Below are positions 24,824-35,800 of a stretch of DNA of 62,152 nucleotides, in pieces; position 1 is the first letter of the stretch, and the number at the start of each line of letters is the position of its first letter. This DNA comes from Mesaphorura yosii (lineage: Eukaryota > Arthropoda > Collembola > Poduromorpha > Tullbergiidae): NCBI GenBank assembly GCA_009869945.1, contig WIXG01000409.1, forward strand, positions 1-62,152. The letters run 5' to 3'. A model generated the notes under the pieces. It was given only the letters and a program-made list of their open reading frames with translations. It was not told the origin of the DNA and did no database searches. Made by a program: the position numbers and the translations under genes.

Positions 24824-25606
24824 GTTGCAGAACGATGACTTCTTAACTAATACTTAGCTGAGTCCTGTTGTTATTTTTAGTAGATTACTAGAGCCGCCAT
24901 TTCAGCAGTTATATTTATTGCAAACTGTGTTTGTGTGCCATCGGTTCAATTCAAAATGCAGTAGTAATTCAAGAGAGTTTACAAGGCGAAAATGACAAGG
25001 ATGAAAAATGAAACAGAATTTGAATTAGTCAACTACTCGTTTACATACTAGGCAACTGGAGACAAGGGGCTAGTAATTGCATCCCGGGGGTTGAAATTAG
25101 CATCCTAAGAAGACGGATTAGCATCCCTCCGAGATTAGCATCTCCAGGAGTCTGATTAGTATCCCTTCGCGGATGCTAATTAGAGGTCCTCGGAGCGCTA
25201 TTTTTGCATCCGAAGGCTTATCAGACTCCCATAGAGTCTGATTAGCATCCCTCGGAGGGATGTTAATTTCGTTCCCGGGATACAATTCCTAGCCCCTTAT
25301 CCCTAACTGCCAGGTGAACTTGATATAAGCTAAAATAATTTATCAGGCATCCAGACATCAAAGTCCAACCGGACAATGTGTAGTACCTAGATAGTAAGCA
25401 GTTATCATTGAAATCGACCAGTGACAAGACAAGACGTTTGCAAATGGAGCACACGTCGCTTCATCAGGCATTAAGAGGCAATGTCCTCGAGTCCGATCGG
25501 GGAGACCGACCCAAATGACAAATTACTATCATCTCCGTCCCTGACATCTTCAAGAATCTCAACGTGAAATTTCAGTCAATGAGACATACGAGCTGAGGCA
25601 CCCAAG
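24824..25606. other. Intergenic region between divergent MRPL16 and STK36
   Basis: This 783-bp gap separates two divergent start codons and must contain both 5' ends. No coding exon is supported. Its middle is occupied by the inverted-repeat element at 25064-25298, leaving about 240 bp on the MRPL16 side and about 310 bp on the STK36 side for promoters. No clear TATA box was seen, as is common for housekeeping genes. Confidence 0.7.
25064..25298. mobile_element. MITE-like foldback element with long terminal inverted repeats
   Basis: The ends match as an inverted repeat. The left arm AAGGGGCTAGTAATTGCATC (25064 onward) corresponds to the complement of the right arm ending at 25298, AAGGGGCTAGGAATTGTATC. 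Similarity continues inward through a CCCGGG block and GAAATTARCATCC to about 42 bp, and less well outward by about 13 bp. The interior carries repeated units of the type GATTAGCATCCCTCGGAG in both orientations, so the whole element can fold on itself. There is no open frame of note, so it is non-autonomous. I could not find a convincing target-site duplication or a second copy in the window. It may be a DNA-transposon derivative or a foldback satellite fragment. Confidence 0.7.
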
Positions 25607-28414
25607 ATGAATACCGATAAGTATACATACGAGAGCAAGGACCAGATTGGGGAAGGTTCGTTTGGAAAAGTTTACAAGGGAAAGAACTTAATTACTGGAC
25701 AAACAGTGGCCTTCAAAGTAATTCCAAAGGTAAGGAGCTTAAGGAGTACCTTAACCTATACTCACTCATCATATTTTTGATATTGTATCTCTTGTCTAGA
25801 TGTCAAGATCCGAATCCGAACTCAGAAGCCTGAAACAAGAATGTGATATTCTTCGAACTCTAAATCATCCCAACATAATTCAGCTGCTGGACTCTTTCGA
25901 GACGAAGGATGTGGTAAGCAGCTTACCCTGAGTTCCGGACCTGCAAACATTTGTAGTAGTAGTATTGTCACATTTTTCACTTTCCAGTTAGTTCTTGTAA
26001 CCGAGTACGCGCGTGGGTCCCTATTCCAACTGCTCAAGAAAGAGGGGCCAATGTCCAGCGAACGAGTTCGCACAATTGCCCGTAACCTCGTCTCAGCTCT
26101 GCATTATCTTCACTCTAATCGAATCTTCCACCGTGACATAAAGCCACAAAATATTCTTCTCGGACAAGACGGCCTTGTGAAGCTTTGCGACTTTGGATTT
26201 GCAAGAAAGATTGGACTGGGAACGTATGTCCTTACTTCGGTGAAAGGCACCCCTTTGTACATGGCTCCAGAAATTATCGATAACAAGGCGTATGATCAAA
26301 GTGCAGATTTGTGGTGAGCATTAATTGGCACTATTGACACATTTGAATTTTATGTACAATCGCTAAATATCTATCGACTGTATCTTAGGTCGTTGGGTTG
26401 TATTTTATACGAGCTCATTGTTGGGAAGCCTCCTTTCTTCACGACCTCAATCCACGACTTGGCGAATATGGTAAAAAATGATCCTGTTAAGTGGCCAAAC
26501 ACTGTCACAAGCAGCTGCCTTTCATTTTTACAAGTAAGAAATTTAGTCATATTTATAGTTAAACTAAGATCAGTTCTCCAGTGGCATTTTAATTACAGGG
26601 CTTACTGGAAAAGGATCCAAAGAAAAGGTTAATGTGGCCAAAGCTTCTGGAGCATCAATTCGTTGCAAATGGGGTTTATGTCATGTCTGGAGGCCCCTTC
26701 CCATTAACAAAAGCACTCAGCCCGTCACAGGAACTGGCCAAGGAACACCAACGTGATTTTCTAGAAAAGAAACTGAACAACTACGCAAAGTGAGTCTGAA
26801 AATTGATACACGCTGGATTGATTTGAAATCGCATCCAGCTGAATTCGCCAAGAAATAGTTAGTCAATAATTCTGTGCGTTTGTAACAGGTTGATATCGCG
26901 CACACATCGGAAAGTTAAAGAAACTCGAAAGAAATTAAACGAATGCAGTGGCGACGTGGTGTCCGCAAACAAGAAGACGTCAGACAAGTCGCCAAAGCAA
27001 AAAACAAGCAAGGACAGCAGCAGCTCCTCCTGTGAGACACTGACTTCTTCCTCCTCCACCGGACATGAGTCCGAAAACGAAGATGTAAAGACGATAATTG
27101 TGGATTCTGGAAATAAATGGAACGGCAACGGAATACAAGCTTTGCCAGACGATCTCAACCTGAACAAATGCACCATAAACGACAAAGAATTAGCTCGTAC
27201 CTCAAAAGACGACCAGAATCAGAACCGCGTGAACATCGACAATAATATTTGGACATCTGGTGCCTTATTCACGCTTCACTCATTCGGCTCTGAAGACAAG
27301 CCGATTGAGAGCGACGAATGGGTGGACTTCTTGCAGAAGACAATGAAGGTAAGTTTTTGCCTCGGTCTTTTGGAATAGAAGATTTAAGTAACCAGTATAT
27401 TCTTAACCAATGTCTAATATTTTACAGGAGGTGATCAAAAACCCTTTCGCACTTTGTGAAAAACATTTCTTGACGATAATTGTTGCACCATTGAGAAATC
27501 ATCTAGCCAACATGGTGGTAGTGGACAAAATCGCTGCCTTACTCTCACTGCCTTTCACGATGCAATCCCAGACTCAAAAACCCTTAATTAGAACCTTGGA
27601 GAATTTGTACTTGGACACAAAAGTTGTTCCGAACTTACTGTACGCATGTCAACTCTGCGTGCGGCGACATGTGCTTGGGAAGAAGGACTTGGATTTTCAG
27701 ACTATCACGTCCTCGCTGCCGGATGAAGACCTCGAAGGATTTCACGGGCTTTTGGGCCTGGTAAGCAAATAAATTACAATGCAAGGAAAGCAGCCGAGAG
27801 TCTTTCTAATCGAGGCCTTTTTTCAGATGAATTATTTGGTACATTCTCAAGACGATTTCGTGACTCAATTTTGTGATAGCGTCTGCGTTCTGCAAGTATG
27901 GCCGATCCTGAAACTGCTGCTCAAACTTGACGATCGCAAAAGCGCGCTAACTTCACACACATTGGCAATATTGTGCCATGTAATTAGGATCTCCCCGTCA
28001 AACGTTCAGATCTTGGAGGAACTATTCCTAAGCCAGTCAGGGGGTGGTAATTCGGAGGTAGAAATATGGAGACTGCTACACCATTCAGAAGCTTCTATTC
28101 AATCTAAAACGTTGCGAATACTTGGCTATATGGTACTATTCTCGGACAAGACGATCGAGTTCGTACAGAGCAAATGGTCAAGATTGTGGCATCTCCTCAG
28201 AAATTGTTCGTCTGAGACAAATCCCAGCAAGGACGTAAGTTGGTGGCAGAAAGTCGACACGATCTTCATTTTGGATGGCTTTCACTTATAGGTTTAATGA
28301 AATTTGTATTTTCTCTTTAATGTGTTTCAGGCGGCCGATTTCCTGGTGCTCAGCCTCCGTTACTCAACTTGTGGGCAATATAAGACTGAAATTTCGAAGA
28401 GTCCGATCCCCTGA
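25607..28414 (+). CDS. STK36: Fused/STK36-type serine/threonine kinase
   Basis: Nine exons, 25607-25729, 25800-25913, 25988-26313, 26389-26533, 26599-26789, 26889-27348, 27428-27760, 27827-28234 and 28331-28414, encode 727 residues. That is nearer to insect Fused (about 800) than to vertebrate STK36 (about 1300). The N-terminal kinase domain (about 6-258) has the glycine loop GEGSFG (15-20), VAIK-type lysine K37, HRD (127-129) with IKPQN, and CDFGFAR (146-152). All catalytic residues are present. A Ser/Lys-rich linker follows, then a helical C-terminal half consistent with the regulatory region. Fused acts in Hedgehog signalling, phosphorylating pathway components with Kif7/Cos2, and in vertebrates also in ciliary central-pair assembly. 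Exon ends match splice consensus and every junction keeps phase. Confidence 0.93.
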
Positions 28415-28835
28415 ACAAATTAATGAATCGTATTTATTGCAATAAAGTAAAATAATTTCGGAATAATTACTCTATTTGCATGACTTAAGATATTTCTCGC
28501 AAATAAAGTATATCTCGTCTTTTCTACAAGCATTTCTTACGCTTTCTTCTTAATACATTTGATTCAATTGACTATTATCGTACTGACTTGTCTTTTGTAT
28601 CACAATGGGAATGCCAAGTAGAGGAAAAGCCAAAGAGATTAGTTCTCGCATGGTATTGCTAATATAATTTCAAGGCATTAGAGCTAATTACTTGGTATGT
28701 GTAAATTAAGGTAACTTGTTTTGGTAGGATAAGACCAGAAGCTTAGTATCCAGCGGCTTCTTTGTACATATATATTAAATACAAGGAATAAGTACATTAA
28801 GTACTCAAGTACTATTTTCGGGTTATTGCAGTGGC
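28415..28835. other. Tail-to-tail region between STK36 and GLTP
   Basis: This 421-bp AT-rich stretch between the stop codons of two convergent genes has no coding content. It contains a palindromic polyadenylation signal at 28433-28446, listed separately, and a second plus-strand AATAAA near 28501. Confidence 0.8.
28433..28446. terminator. Palindromic bidirectional polyadenylation signal
   Basis: TTTATTGCAATAAA is a perfect 14-bp palindrome that presents AATAAA on both strands. On the plus strand it lies 26 bases past the STK36 stop. On the minus strand it is a candidate signal for GLTP, whose stop is at 28836, implying a 0.4-kb 3' UTR. Whether GLTP really uses it is inferred. Confidence 0.5.
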
Positions 28836-29650
28836 CTAAACTTGCGCACGCATATCGAGTCCATGCTTCACGTACAAATCAAACAACGACTTTAAATTCG
28901 ATTCTAATCCGTCAACAAATACTCGCAGTTTCGGGATCGTAACTTGCTCGTGATCCGTTCCGTCGACGACGTCTCCGCTTTTGCCCGCCAACGTGTTCAT
29001 GAGTTCACTTCGTTGTGGACACATTCTGCTATTTACACAGGCACTGAAGAATTTCTGGACCATCCAATTGTGGTATTCTTTCAGGCTAATCTCGTACGCC
29101 ATCTCCAGATTTTTGCATAAACTCTCCTCCTGAACAGATTTGTCGTGATCGTCGACAATACTCATCAAGAGGCGACATGTGAAATGAAGGCCACTGCAAC
29201 GGGGAAGGAGAGAAATTAATTATGTTTCTAATTACTGTTTCAAAGCTAAATTGATGAAACTACCGTTTTAGCCAGAGGAGAGACTCGATTGACTTCCCAG
29301 AGCCCGTTGATATTTCAAATGTAATCATGTCGTGGATGTATTGGTACTTAATCGGGTTGATTAAATACTGCGTCCGTAATTTCTGTGAGGAGTCAAAATT
29401 TATATGCAATTTTAAAGCATATGGAATTGCAATTTAATTTTTGGGTTGATGTTTTCTTACGTACATTCACGTTTCCTTCGATGTCCTTCCGAACGGGTGC
29501 AAAAATTTTGCCCAGCTCTCCAAAGAACATGACAATGGTTTCACAGGCGTCGAGGAAAGCCTCCGTCGGGACTTTTCCATCTTCTGTTAAGGCTGGCCAG
29601 CTCCGATCCCCAAAACTTCCTGATTTTTTGTTATTATTTTGCTGGTTCAT
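28836..29650 (-). CDS. GLTP: Glycolipid transfer protein
   Basis: Three minus-strand exons, 29650-29465, 29382-29264 and 29193-28836, encode 220 residues (human GLTP has 209). The glycolipid headgroup-binding residues of GLTP are all present at the expected spacing: D56, N60 and K63 in DIEGNVNKL, W99 in LLWLKRGL, and H143 in EYHNW. Joining exon 1 to exon 2 creates the NKL motif exactly. Trp99 favours GLTP over the ceramide-1-phosphate branch. The protein moves glycosphingolipids between membranes from the cytosol without a signal peptide. It lies downstream of, and on the same strand as, the metalloprotease, and converges on STK36. Confidence 0.93.
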
Positions 29651-30103
29651 TTTAAATTGTTGAATTCTAACACGTGGCAATTTTAATCAGCAGCAGCCAG
29701 CCACCCTACGAGATTGTAAGTGTTTCTGTCCTCCTGCAATGAGTAAAAGTGCACAATCGGTAAAGCTAAACTGAACACTTAAGCCTACAAAATGCAATAT
29801 CAGTCTTACGTAAGCAAGCGACAGATTTATTTTATAGCTTTACAGCGACATCATCAAAAATTAGTCCAGATAATAAATATTTGTTCAAGAGTCGAAGAGT
29901 CAGGTGCAGAGAACCACAAAGGAGACGTGATACATTGTGAGATCTTACCGCAACTGTTCAGTCTCAGCTGCAGCTAGCTGCTGATAAGATAATGGACTCG
30001 TCCTCGTTACGTTGTCATGTAGCACCAACAGTGATTAAAAGGCAAATGGATAGTAGAATCGTGGAATGCCCAGCACCAGCACCATACGGATTAGTGTTAA
30101 TAG
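29651..30103. other. Intergenic region between metalloprotease and GLTP
   Basis: This 453-bp gap separates two genes on the minus strand. It should hold the GLTP promoter and the metalloprotease 3' UTR; a minus-strand AATAAA (plus TTTATT) lies at 29826-29831. No coding exon was recognised. Confidence 0.7.
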
Positions 30104-31780
30104 CTAATACGCTCTTCGTTTGATATCAGTGAATACTTCCGACAGCTTACAGCAGTCGATGATTTCCTTCATTATCGTCCCGCATTCATTCTGTGCTACT
30201 AATTGCACTTCACTTGTACGATACGCGACTGGAATTGACCGCTTGCCGATGGAGTAAACAAACTTCGGAACAGACTCGCCAAACACCCACGACTCAATGA
30301 CTAGACCCGTTTCAGTATCACGAAGCTCGATCACAGTGAGGGGCCATCCGGATTTGATCGTGTTTCTGAAAAGAGTTGATAAAATATTTTTGAGCGACAA
30401 TTTTTATTCTACTAAAATTTTTGATTACCAAACAGTTTACCTCGATTCAAGACTAATTCCTTTACCTACGCTGCTGACGTTCGACCCTGAATCGGAACAC
30501 CATCTGAACCATCTGAAAACAAGAGTATTAAAACTACTAAAGCAGCTTCTCAGTTCATGCATACAGAGTTTGTCCAATGCCGTTGTGCGTCCAGGTTTCA
30601 TGCAAGTAGTAGATGAGAGGAAAGACTACAGGAATGAATAAGCAATATGAACCTATGATTGTCCAGGATGGCCGAACTAGATTTTGTGAGAGTAAACGCA
30701 TCTTGTTCGATGCTTTGGCCTTGATTGTGGCTGCCTGGAAGTATAACTGAAGTAGTACAGTTCCTGGGGGAAGTAGCTGGGCATGGTGCGAATACATGGT
30801 TACAATGTTGGTACTGAGACCCCATTATGCCGGAATCCGTGTGCCCCAAGTCAAATATGTGTCCCATTTCATGCATGAGGCCACCAAGGGATCTGGAGTA
30901 GGATTGGCCGACTGAAACTGGTCTGCAAGTAGAGAATAGTAATCAGTTGTGAATGCTACGTTGTGCAATGACTGATTTCGATTTGAAATCCTTACCCTTT
31001 GTCCGTGCCGTTATTGGACTGGTCCCACATACGCCCCAGTACTTGACTCCAATGCTCTGGCCATACTTCTAAACATTGTGAGTCTAAAACAGCCAATCCA
31101 CCTCCGCCTAACGCTTGCATATCGACATCTTTTCCAACTCCTCTCCAAGGATCCAGCACAAATGCCACGTATTTACATTTTGTGCTCCAGAGCGTTGCCT
31201 GTTCCTTAATTTGGCGTGCCAAATACTCCCAGAGCTCTTGAGTGCCGTACTCACTAGCTAATTCGCTCCTTGTCAGGCCTAACTTCATTACCTCACAAGA
31301 TCCTTCGTGTCTAAGCTGGAAGGTTAGCCTCCTTTGCGTATGTCCATATAATACTTCTGAGAATATTGTCTGTGCCAATTTTATACCTAAGGCAATCTTA
31401 TTTTGCAAGCTAGTAATGCGAGATTCTTCATGATCTGAGTCTGAGCAGTACACAATCAAGCCTTGAACGTAATATTTGTAATTCGCCATGTGATTTTGCA
31501 ATGTTAGCCTGATCCTACCAATTTCGACCTGATCATACCTAAAAATTAGATCGTTATCGCCTGGCTCTAAGCGGGCAACGAGAACAAACTTGTCCTGGAC
31601 AAATTTTACAGGTAGTAGCGTATGAAGGTCTGAGAAGGTCACGCAGCTTGTGTTTAAAATAGCTTCAAAACAGTCAACATTCAGCTTGTCTGGATCTTTC
31701 GTGACAATGATGCCTTTAAGTACAATGATGGGAGTTTGTACGATTTGATTAGGAATGTAATTGTCAAACACAACGTCCAT
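30104..31780 (-). CDS. Zinc metalloprotease of the YIL108W-like (metallopeptidase) family
   Basis: Four minus-strand exons, 31780-30996, 30892-30653, 30512-30441 and 30365-30104, give 452 residues in frame. The zinc site is HEMGHIFDLGH (H269, E270, H273, H279), followed by the Met-turn-like GIMG. The region before it, with YYVQGLIVYCSDSD and FVLDPWRGVGKDVDMQ, resembles the putative eukaryotic metallopeptidase family typified by yeast YIL108W, as far as I can recall it. There is no signal peptide, so a cytosolic enzyme is likely. Its substrate is unknown in the family. The acceptor at 30893 was chosen because the closer one at 30924 breaks the frame. The donor after 30653 (GTTCAT) is weak, but skipping it gives an early stop and loses the HRWF match. 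The C-terminal domain reads open to a stop at 30104. Confidence 0.75.
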
Positions 31781-33003
31781 CTTAAGTTCAGAGTGAAGTA
31801 GAATTGCAATTACTTGTTCATGCGATGATGGCCAGATACTTGAAGACTTTCGTTGAGATCAACGCGATGAAGCGAACCTCATGTAATTGCTATCTATCAA
31901 TGAATTGATATCACATGTTGTTGCCACCTAATTACAGTGGATACAAACTAAGCAATAAGCTTCATTGCACTATTCTACAATATTTTGACAAATTATGATA
32001 AGAAAAATTTCGATGTAAATGAAATGGTAAAGTCAAATGAAGAATTTCATGCCCAAATTTTTGCGCGTGGAAAAGAACGAAGTATCCGTGTGTGTCATAT
32101 CGAGCTTCCTCTTTGTTGTTACAATGCATTCACAGCTGCAGCACTTGCTAGTGTCAAAAGGTTATAAAGTGGAGTCAGACCGACTTCCTTCCCGTCACCG
32201 CCGGACTGCATTGAGAGCCAAAGCTATGTGAGCATTCTTAGCGAGCAATAAAATGAAAATTTGTAGAATTATATGATAGGCATTGGTGTGTTTTTGTTGT
32301 GGAACTCAGATCAGATCTTCCGTATCGTAGTTTTGCAATCTAGCTTTGTCGAATCCAGGAAATACAAATTCAATATGAACGAATAGAAAACTCTCATACT
32401 TAGGAACGCCACCATTGTCAGTAGAATCTGAATTGACAACATCAGAGGCGGTAGTGTTCAAATCGCACAAACGTTGAGAAGCGCATGGGAGTCCATATCC
32501 TTAGGTCGCAACGGTTGTAGCAATTCACGTGGGGTTTCTTCTAAGTTCAAGACTTGAACATGTAGAAGTAGGCAGCAGTCATGAAATCATACACGTCCTA
32601 ATCATTCATGGAAATTCCTAATAAACTGTAAAGCTCAGGAGACAGCGATGGAAGCAAAGTGTAGTTGGTGCTTGAGCATTGTTACTTTGCCATACTCCTT
32701 TTCAAATGCTACGCTGTCCTTGCCCCTGATTCACAGAGACATGTCTGTCCAGAAAGACAGAAGCTTGTAGTTGTAGCGCTGTATCAGAGTGGTCAGAGAT
32801 TCACACTCGTGTTTCTTGGCTTTACTGACTTCACTCCATTAGTTTTTGGGATTTAAAATCACATTTATTAGCAACTGACACATGTTCAGTATGCCTACAA
32901 CGGGAAGTCGATTGGATTGTAGCGTGCCAGTAGCCACTATCACGAATTAACTCAGCATTCGGGCTGCTCAGAGTCGTAAAAGCTCAATCTTGCCAACTTT
33001 GGA
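31781..33003. other. Intergenic region between metalloprotease and ING-like gene
   Basis: This 1.2-kb gap lies between divergent genes. Open frames of 60-64 codons near 31985-32231 and 32665-32856 have no motif or splice support. The 3' end, from about 32890, may contain the true first exon of the ING-like gene: an ATG at about 32890 opens a short frame followed by a possible donor, but I could not decide. Confidence 0.5.
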
Positions 33004-33025
33004 TGTCGGACCTGGATCAAGGGAA

Positions 33026-35327
33026 ATGGTGCTGCCGACTGTGGAATGTACGATGGCCAATAAAGAGAAGAAGGCAGAGGGTAAGTTTAATTGCAAAGTT
33101 GATAATGAGGGTGATGTGCATAGTGTGATTAGGGAAGCTAATTGAGAACATTTACTGCAGCGATGCCGGGTCCTTCCACACCGAGATCACGTGGAAGACG
33201 AGCGGCAGCAACGACGCTGGCACAACAACGTGCACTCGCCGCATCACAAAGTAGTGGCGTTACCGAGGAGTATTGCGAGGGTATATCGCATATGATAAAA
33301 ACTAATTGGTATTCAGATTCTGCAATATGTCTCTTGTTGTCTTAAACTCGACTTTTGTTCACGGCATCTGCGCCTGTAGCGCTTGAGGATCTTGAGGCTC
33401 TGAACCCGGACGTGCGCTATGGTCTTGATGAACTTGAGCGACTAGACGCAGAGACTGAAAGTAAATTATTTTCTCTATTTGCATGATTCATGGTTCATAG
33501 TAAACATCTTATCTTCTTGAATCTTGGAAATATGCAGGTGGAAGCGCTAACTTCGATAACAATGTGGAAATGTACTTTCGAGAATACGAGAAGGAGTCGT
33601 TTGTTAGACTCAAATGTGGTCTCAATAATATCAAAAAAGAAATGATTCCAACTTTAATTGCAGCAAGTAAAGTATTAGCTTCTAATTGCACTACTCTACT
33701 TGATCTCGGACTCGTAAATTAGATTTGCACCTTTTGTTTGTGAAACTACAGATAAGAAAGTTCATGTCGCCAGTGCGATAGAGGCGTACGCTCGGAAATT
33801 CTTACGTGCTTTGGAGCAGAGGCTGGCGAGAGCTACTGAACATTTGGAAGCAGTGACGCCGGGAATAACAGCTGTCATTGAAGACCGTAAGAAGAAACGA
33901 ACCTTGCGTGGCGGTTTAGTGAATAAGCATGGTCTTAAACTACTTCATTCATTCCTAGGAGTACTAAATGGCAATCCGGATTCGGAGCAAGAAAGTTCCC
34001 ACAATACTCTTCATGCGGTGGTCAAACGCAGGCGTGGTCACCCTCCAAAGCAAAAGAAACCAATTGCAATGAATTATGGGACATTACTTATCCGAAAAGC
34101 GAAAAGACAGTTGGCTGGAAAGGCAAGAGAACGAAGTACCATCGGTATTCAGAAGATGAAGCAGAAGTGTCCGAAGACATGGGCTCCCAATATCACCGCG
34201 CTATCGACACCATTGGCAGAATCTCAACAGGTGCGTCATTGTGCAGAAGCGTGATGATAGTGATAATACTAATTTGGTGGCGATGATAATTGCAGACTAC
34301 GAAGAAGAAATGGACTGTGACTCCACCACATGTGGGGAAGTCCCGGAAGTGTAGCTGTGAGTGTGACAGTGTTGTCAATTCTATGCGAAAAGAACATCAA
34401 TCGTCTCCAACTATCCCTGAAAAGCACGCGGCACCGGCATTGGTTAAGGCGGAGCAGAAGAAACAAAAGATCATTGGTGCAGGGCGGACCTCTGTCAACT
34501 CGATTAACGCACAGAAAAGAACAAAGAAGATTCTTAAGAAGCTCGCAGTTGATACAAGATATTCAAGAACGCTTAACACCTGGGCATGGAGTGGAAACAA
34601 AGCCTTGGCTTCCATTCTCTCGGGAGAGTTGAAAGATGTGAAAGGTCGAATTACCAGAAGCAGAAGCGAGTTACGATCTAATGATTCAGTAAGTCAATTC
34701 ATAGTACTGTTCACGTCTCCGCCAATACCATCGACTGTTGACAATAAATTGAGAATTCCTCCGGTGATCCAGTTAACTAGGCTTGAGACTGAAAACAAAG
34801 TGAATGTCGTGAAGGATCCGCTCCACGCTACCCACACTCCTGTTAAAATTGATGACGTAAATGAAGTTAAAACCAAGCCTGGCTCTTATGACTTCCGAAA
34901 AACGTAAGTTTCTAATGCTAATTTAAGCCAGTGATTCTGTTCTCATTTCTTTTCATCCTAATTTACGTTGCAGTAAGTCTGCATACAGGCGGTCACAACC
35001 AGAAAAAGAAAAACAGAAGGAGCCTGAGGTGTACGAAGTTAGAATCAACCCAGAAACTTACTGCTTATGCGACCAGCCAGCCTTTGGACAAATGATCGCT
35101 TGTGATGGAGAAAATGTGCGACAAGTTATTGTCCATTCTGCATTTGTTTGTGTATCGTTGATGTTCTTGTATGTTAATTCGACACTTTTAAATTACAGTG
35201 CCCGTACGAATGGTTTCATTTTCAATGTATTGGAATCGAAATTGCTCCGCTTGGAAACTGGTACTGTTCGAAGTGTTCACAGGCGTTGGCGGTGCCCGGC
35301 AAGAAGCGAAGGCGACGTCGATCTTAG
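33026..35327 (+). CDS. ING-family PHD-finger protein, enlarged and divergent
   Basis: Eight exons, 33026-33080, 33161-33280, 33380-33460, 33538-33666, 33752-34230, 34296-34903, 34974-35115 and 35199-35327, give 580 residues from the ATG at 33026. The frame stays open upstream to about 32950, so the start is uncertain. The C-terminal PHD finger is complete (C521, C523, C534, C539, H545, C548, C561, C564) with ING spacing. Y520, M531, D535 and W543 match positions that read trimethylated H3K4 in ING proteins. A helical segment (KKVHVASAIEAYARKFLRAL, about 130-150) matches the ING N-terminal dimerisation coil. ING proteins target histone acetyltransferase or Sin3-HDAC complexes in the nucleus. 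The odd feature is about 330 residues of basic, Lys/Arg-rich linker, making it twice the usual ING length. The C-terminal KKRRRRRS tail resembles a polybasic region. Confidence 0.85.
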
Positions 35328-35412
35328 CTGAAGATGCCAAGATTTTCAGGGGGTTTCACACACTCGCGTTTCAATGGATGTTGTTGTTTCCTTTATTCTT
35401 TCTGTCATGAAT

Positions 35413-35567
35413 TAACTCTGCAACTCGGTTACAATTGTTATGTTGTAATCCAGTTGTTCTTTTTGTAGTTTAGAATGGGATTTATCTCGATTTTAACTCT
35501 GCAACTCTGTTATAATTGTTATGTTGTAATCCATGTTGTTCTTTTTGTGATTTAGAATGGGATTCAA
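35413..35567. repeat. 81-bp tandem duplication
   Basis: The segment 35413-35485, starting TAACTCTGCAACTC, is repeated at 35494-35567 with about 90 percent identity and a few substitutions and small indels. The second copy ends just before the polyadenylation signal at 35573. It lies in the 3' UTR of the ING-like gene. Confidence 0.9.
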
Positions 35568-35572
35568 TTTGA

Positions 35573-35578
35573 AATAAA
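35573..35578 (+). terminator. Polyadenylation signal of the ING-like gene
   Basis: AATAAA lies 246 bases after the stop codon at 35327, directly after the tandem duplication. Confidence 0.6.
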
Positions 35579-35800
35579 ACTACTAATAGTTTTTAGTTCA
35601 CGATATTTGATATTTGACAGCAATTGCAATTGTGGTGTCCACTCCCTACAAGTGACAAGCAATAGATTTGGTAAGATTTCGTAATTCTTGGCATGTTGTG
35701 AGAAAGGCTCACACTTCATTATTCTCTTCAAGTCACGCAACAGAAACTTCGTTGAAGTCTGAATCCTGCCTTGAAGTTTTCAAACACTTCAGTATTCAAC

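Larger units (their letters stand above)
35328..35800. other. ING-like 3' UTR and WSD upstream region
   Basis: The region contains the presumed ING-like 3' UTR with an internal 81-bp tandem duplication and the AATAAA at 35573-35578, then about 220 bp up to the acyltransferase start codon. No exon was recognised. Confidence 0.75.

Noticed and set aside
30653..30876. Metalloprotease ending by read-through at 30598
   Set aside because: Reading through gives an unrelated hydrophobic tail; splicing at 30653 to 30512 and on to 30365 restores a protein-like C-terminus in frame.
31985..32231. Small plus-strand frames upstream of the ING-like gene
   Set aside because: Two overlapping frames of 60-64 codons without motif or splice sites leading into the ING-like exons.
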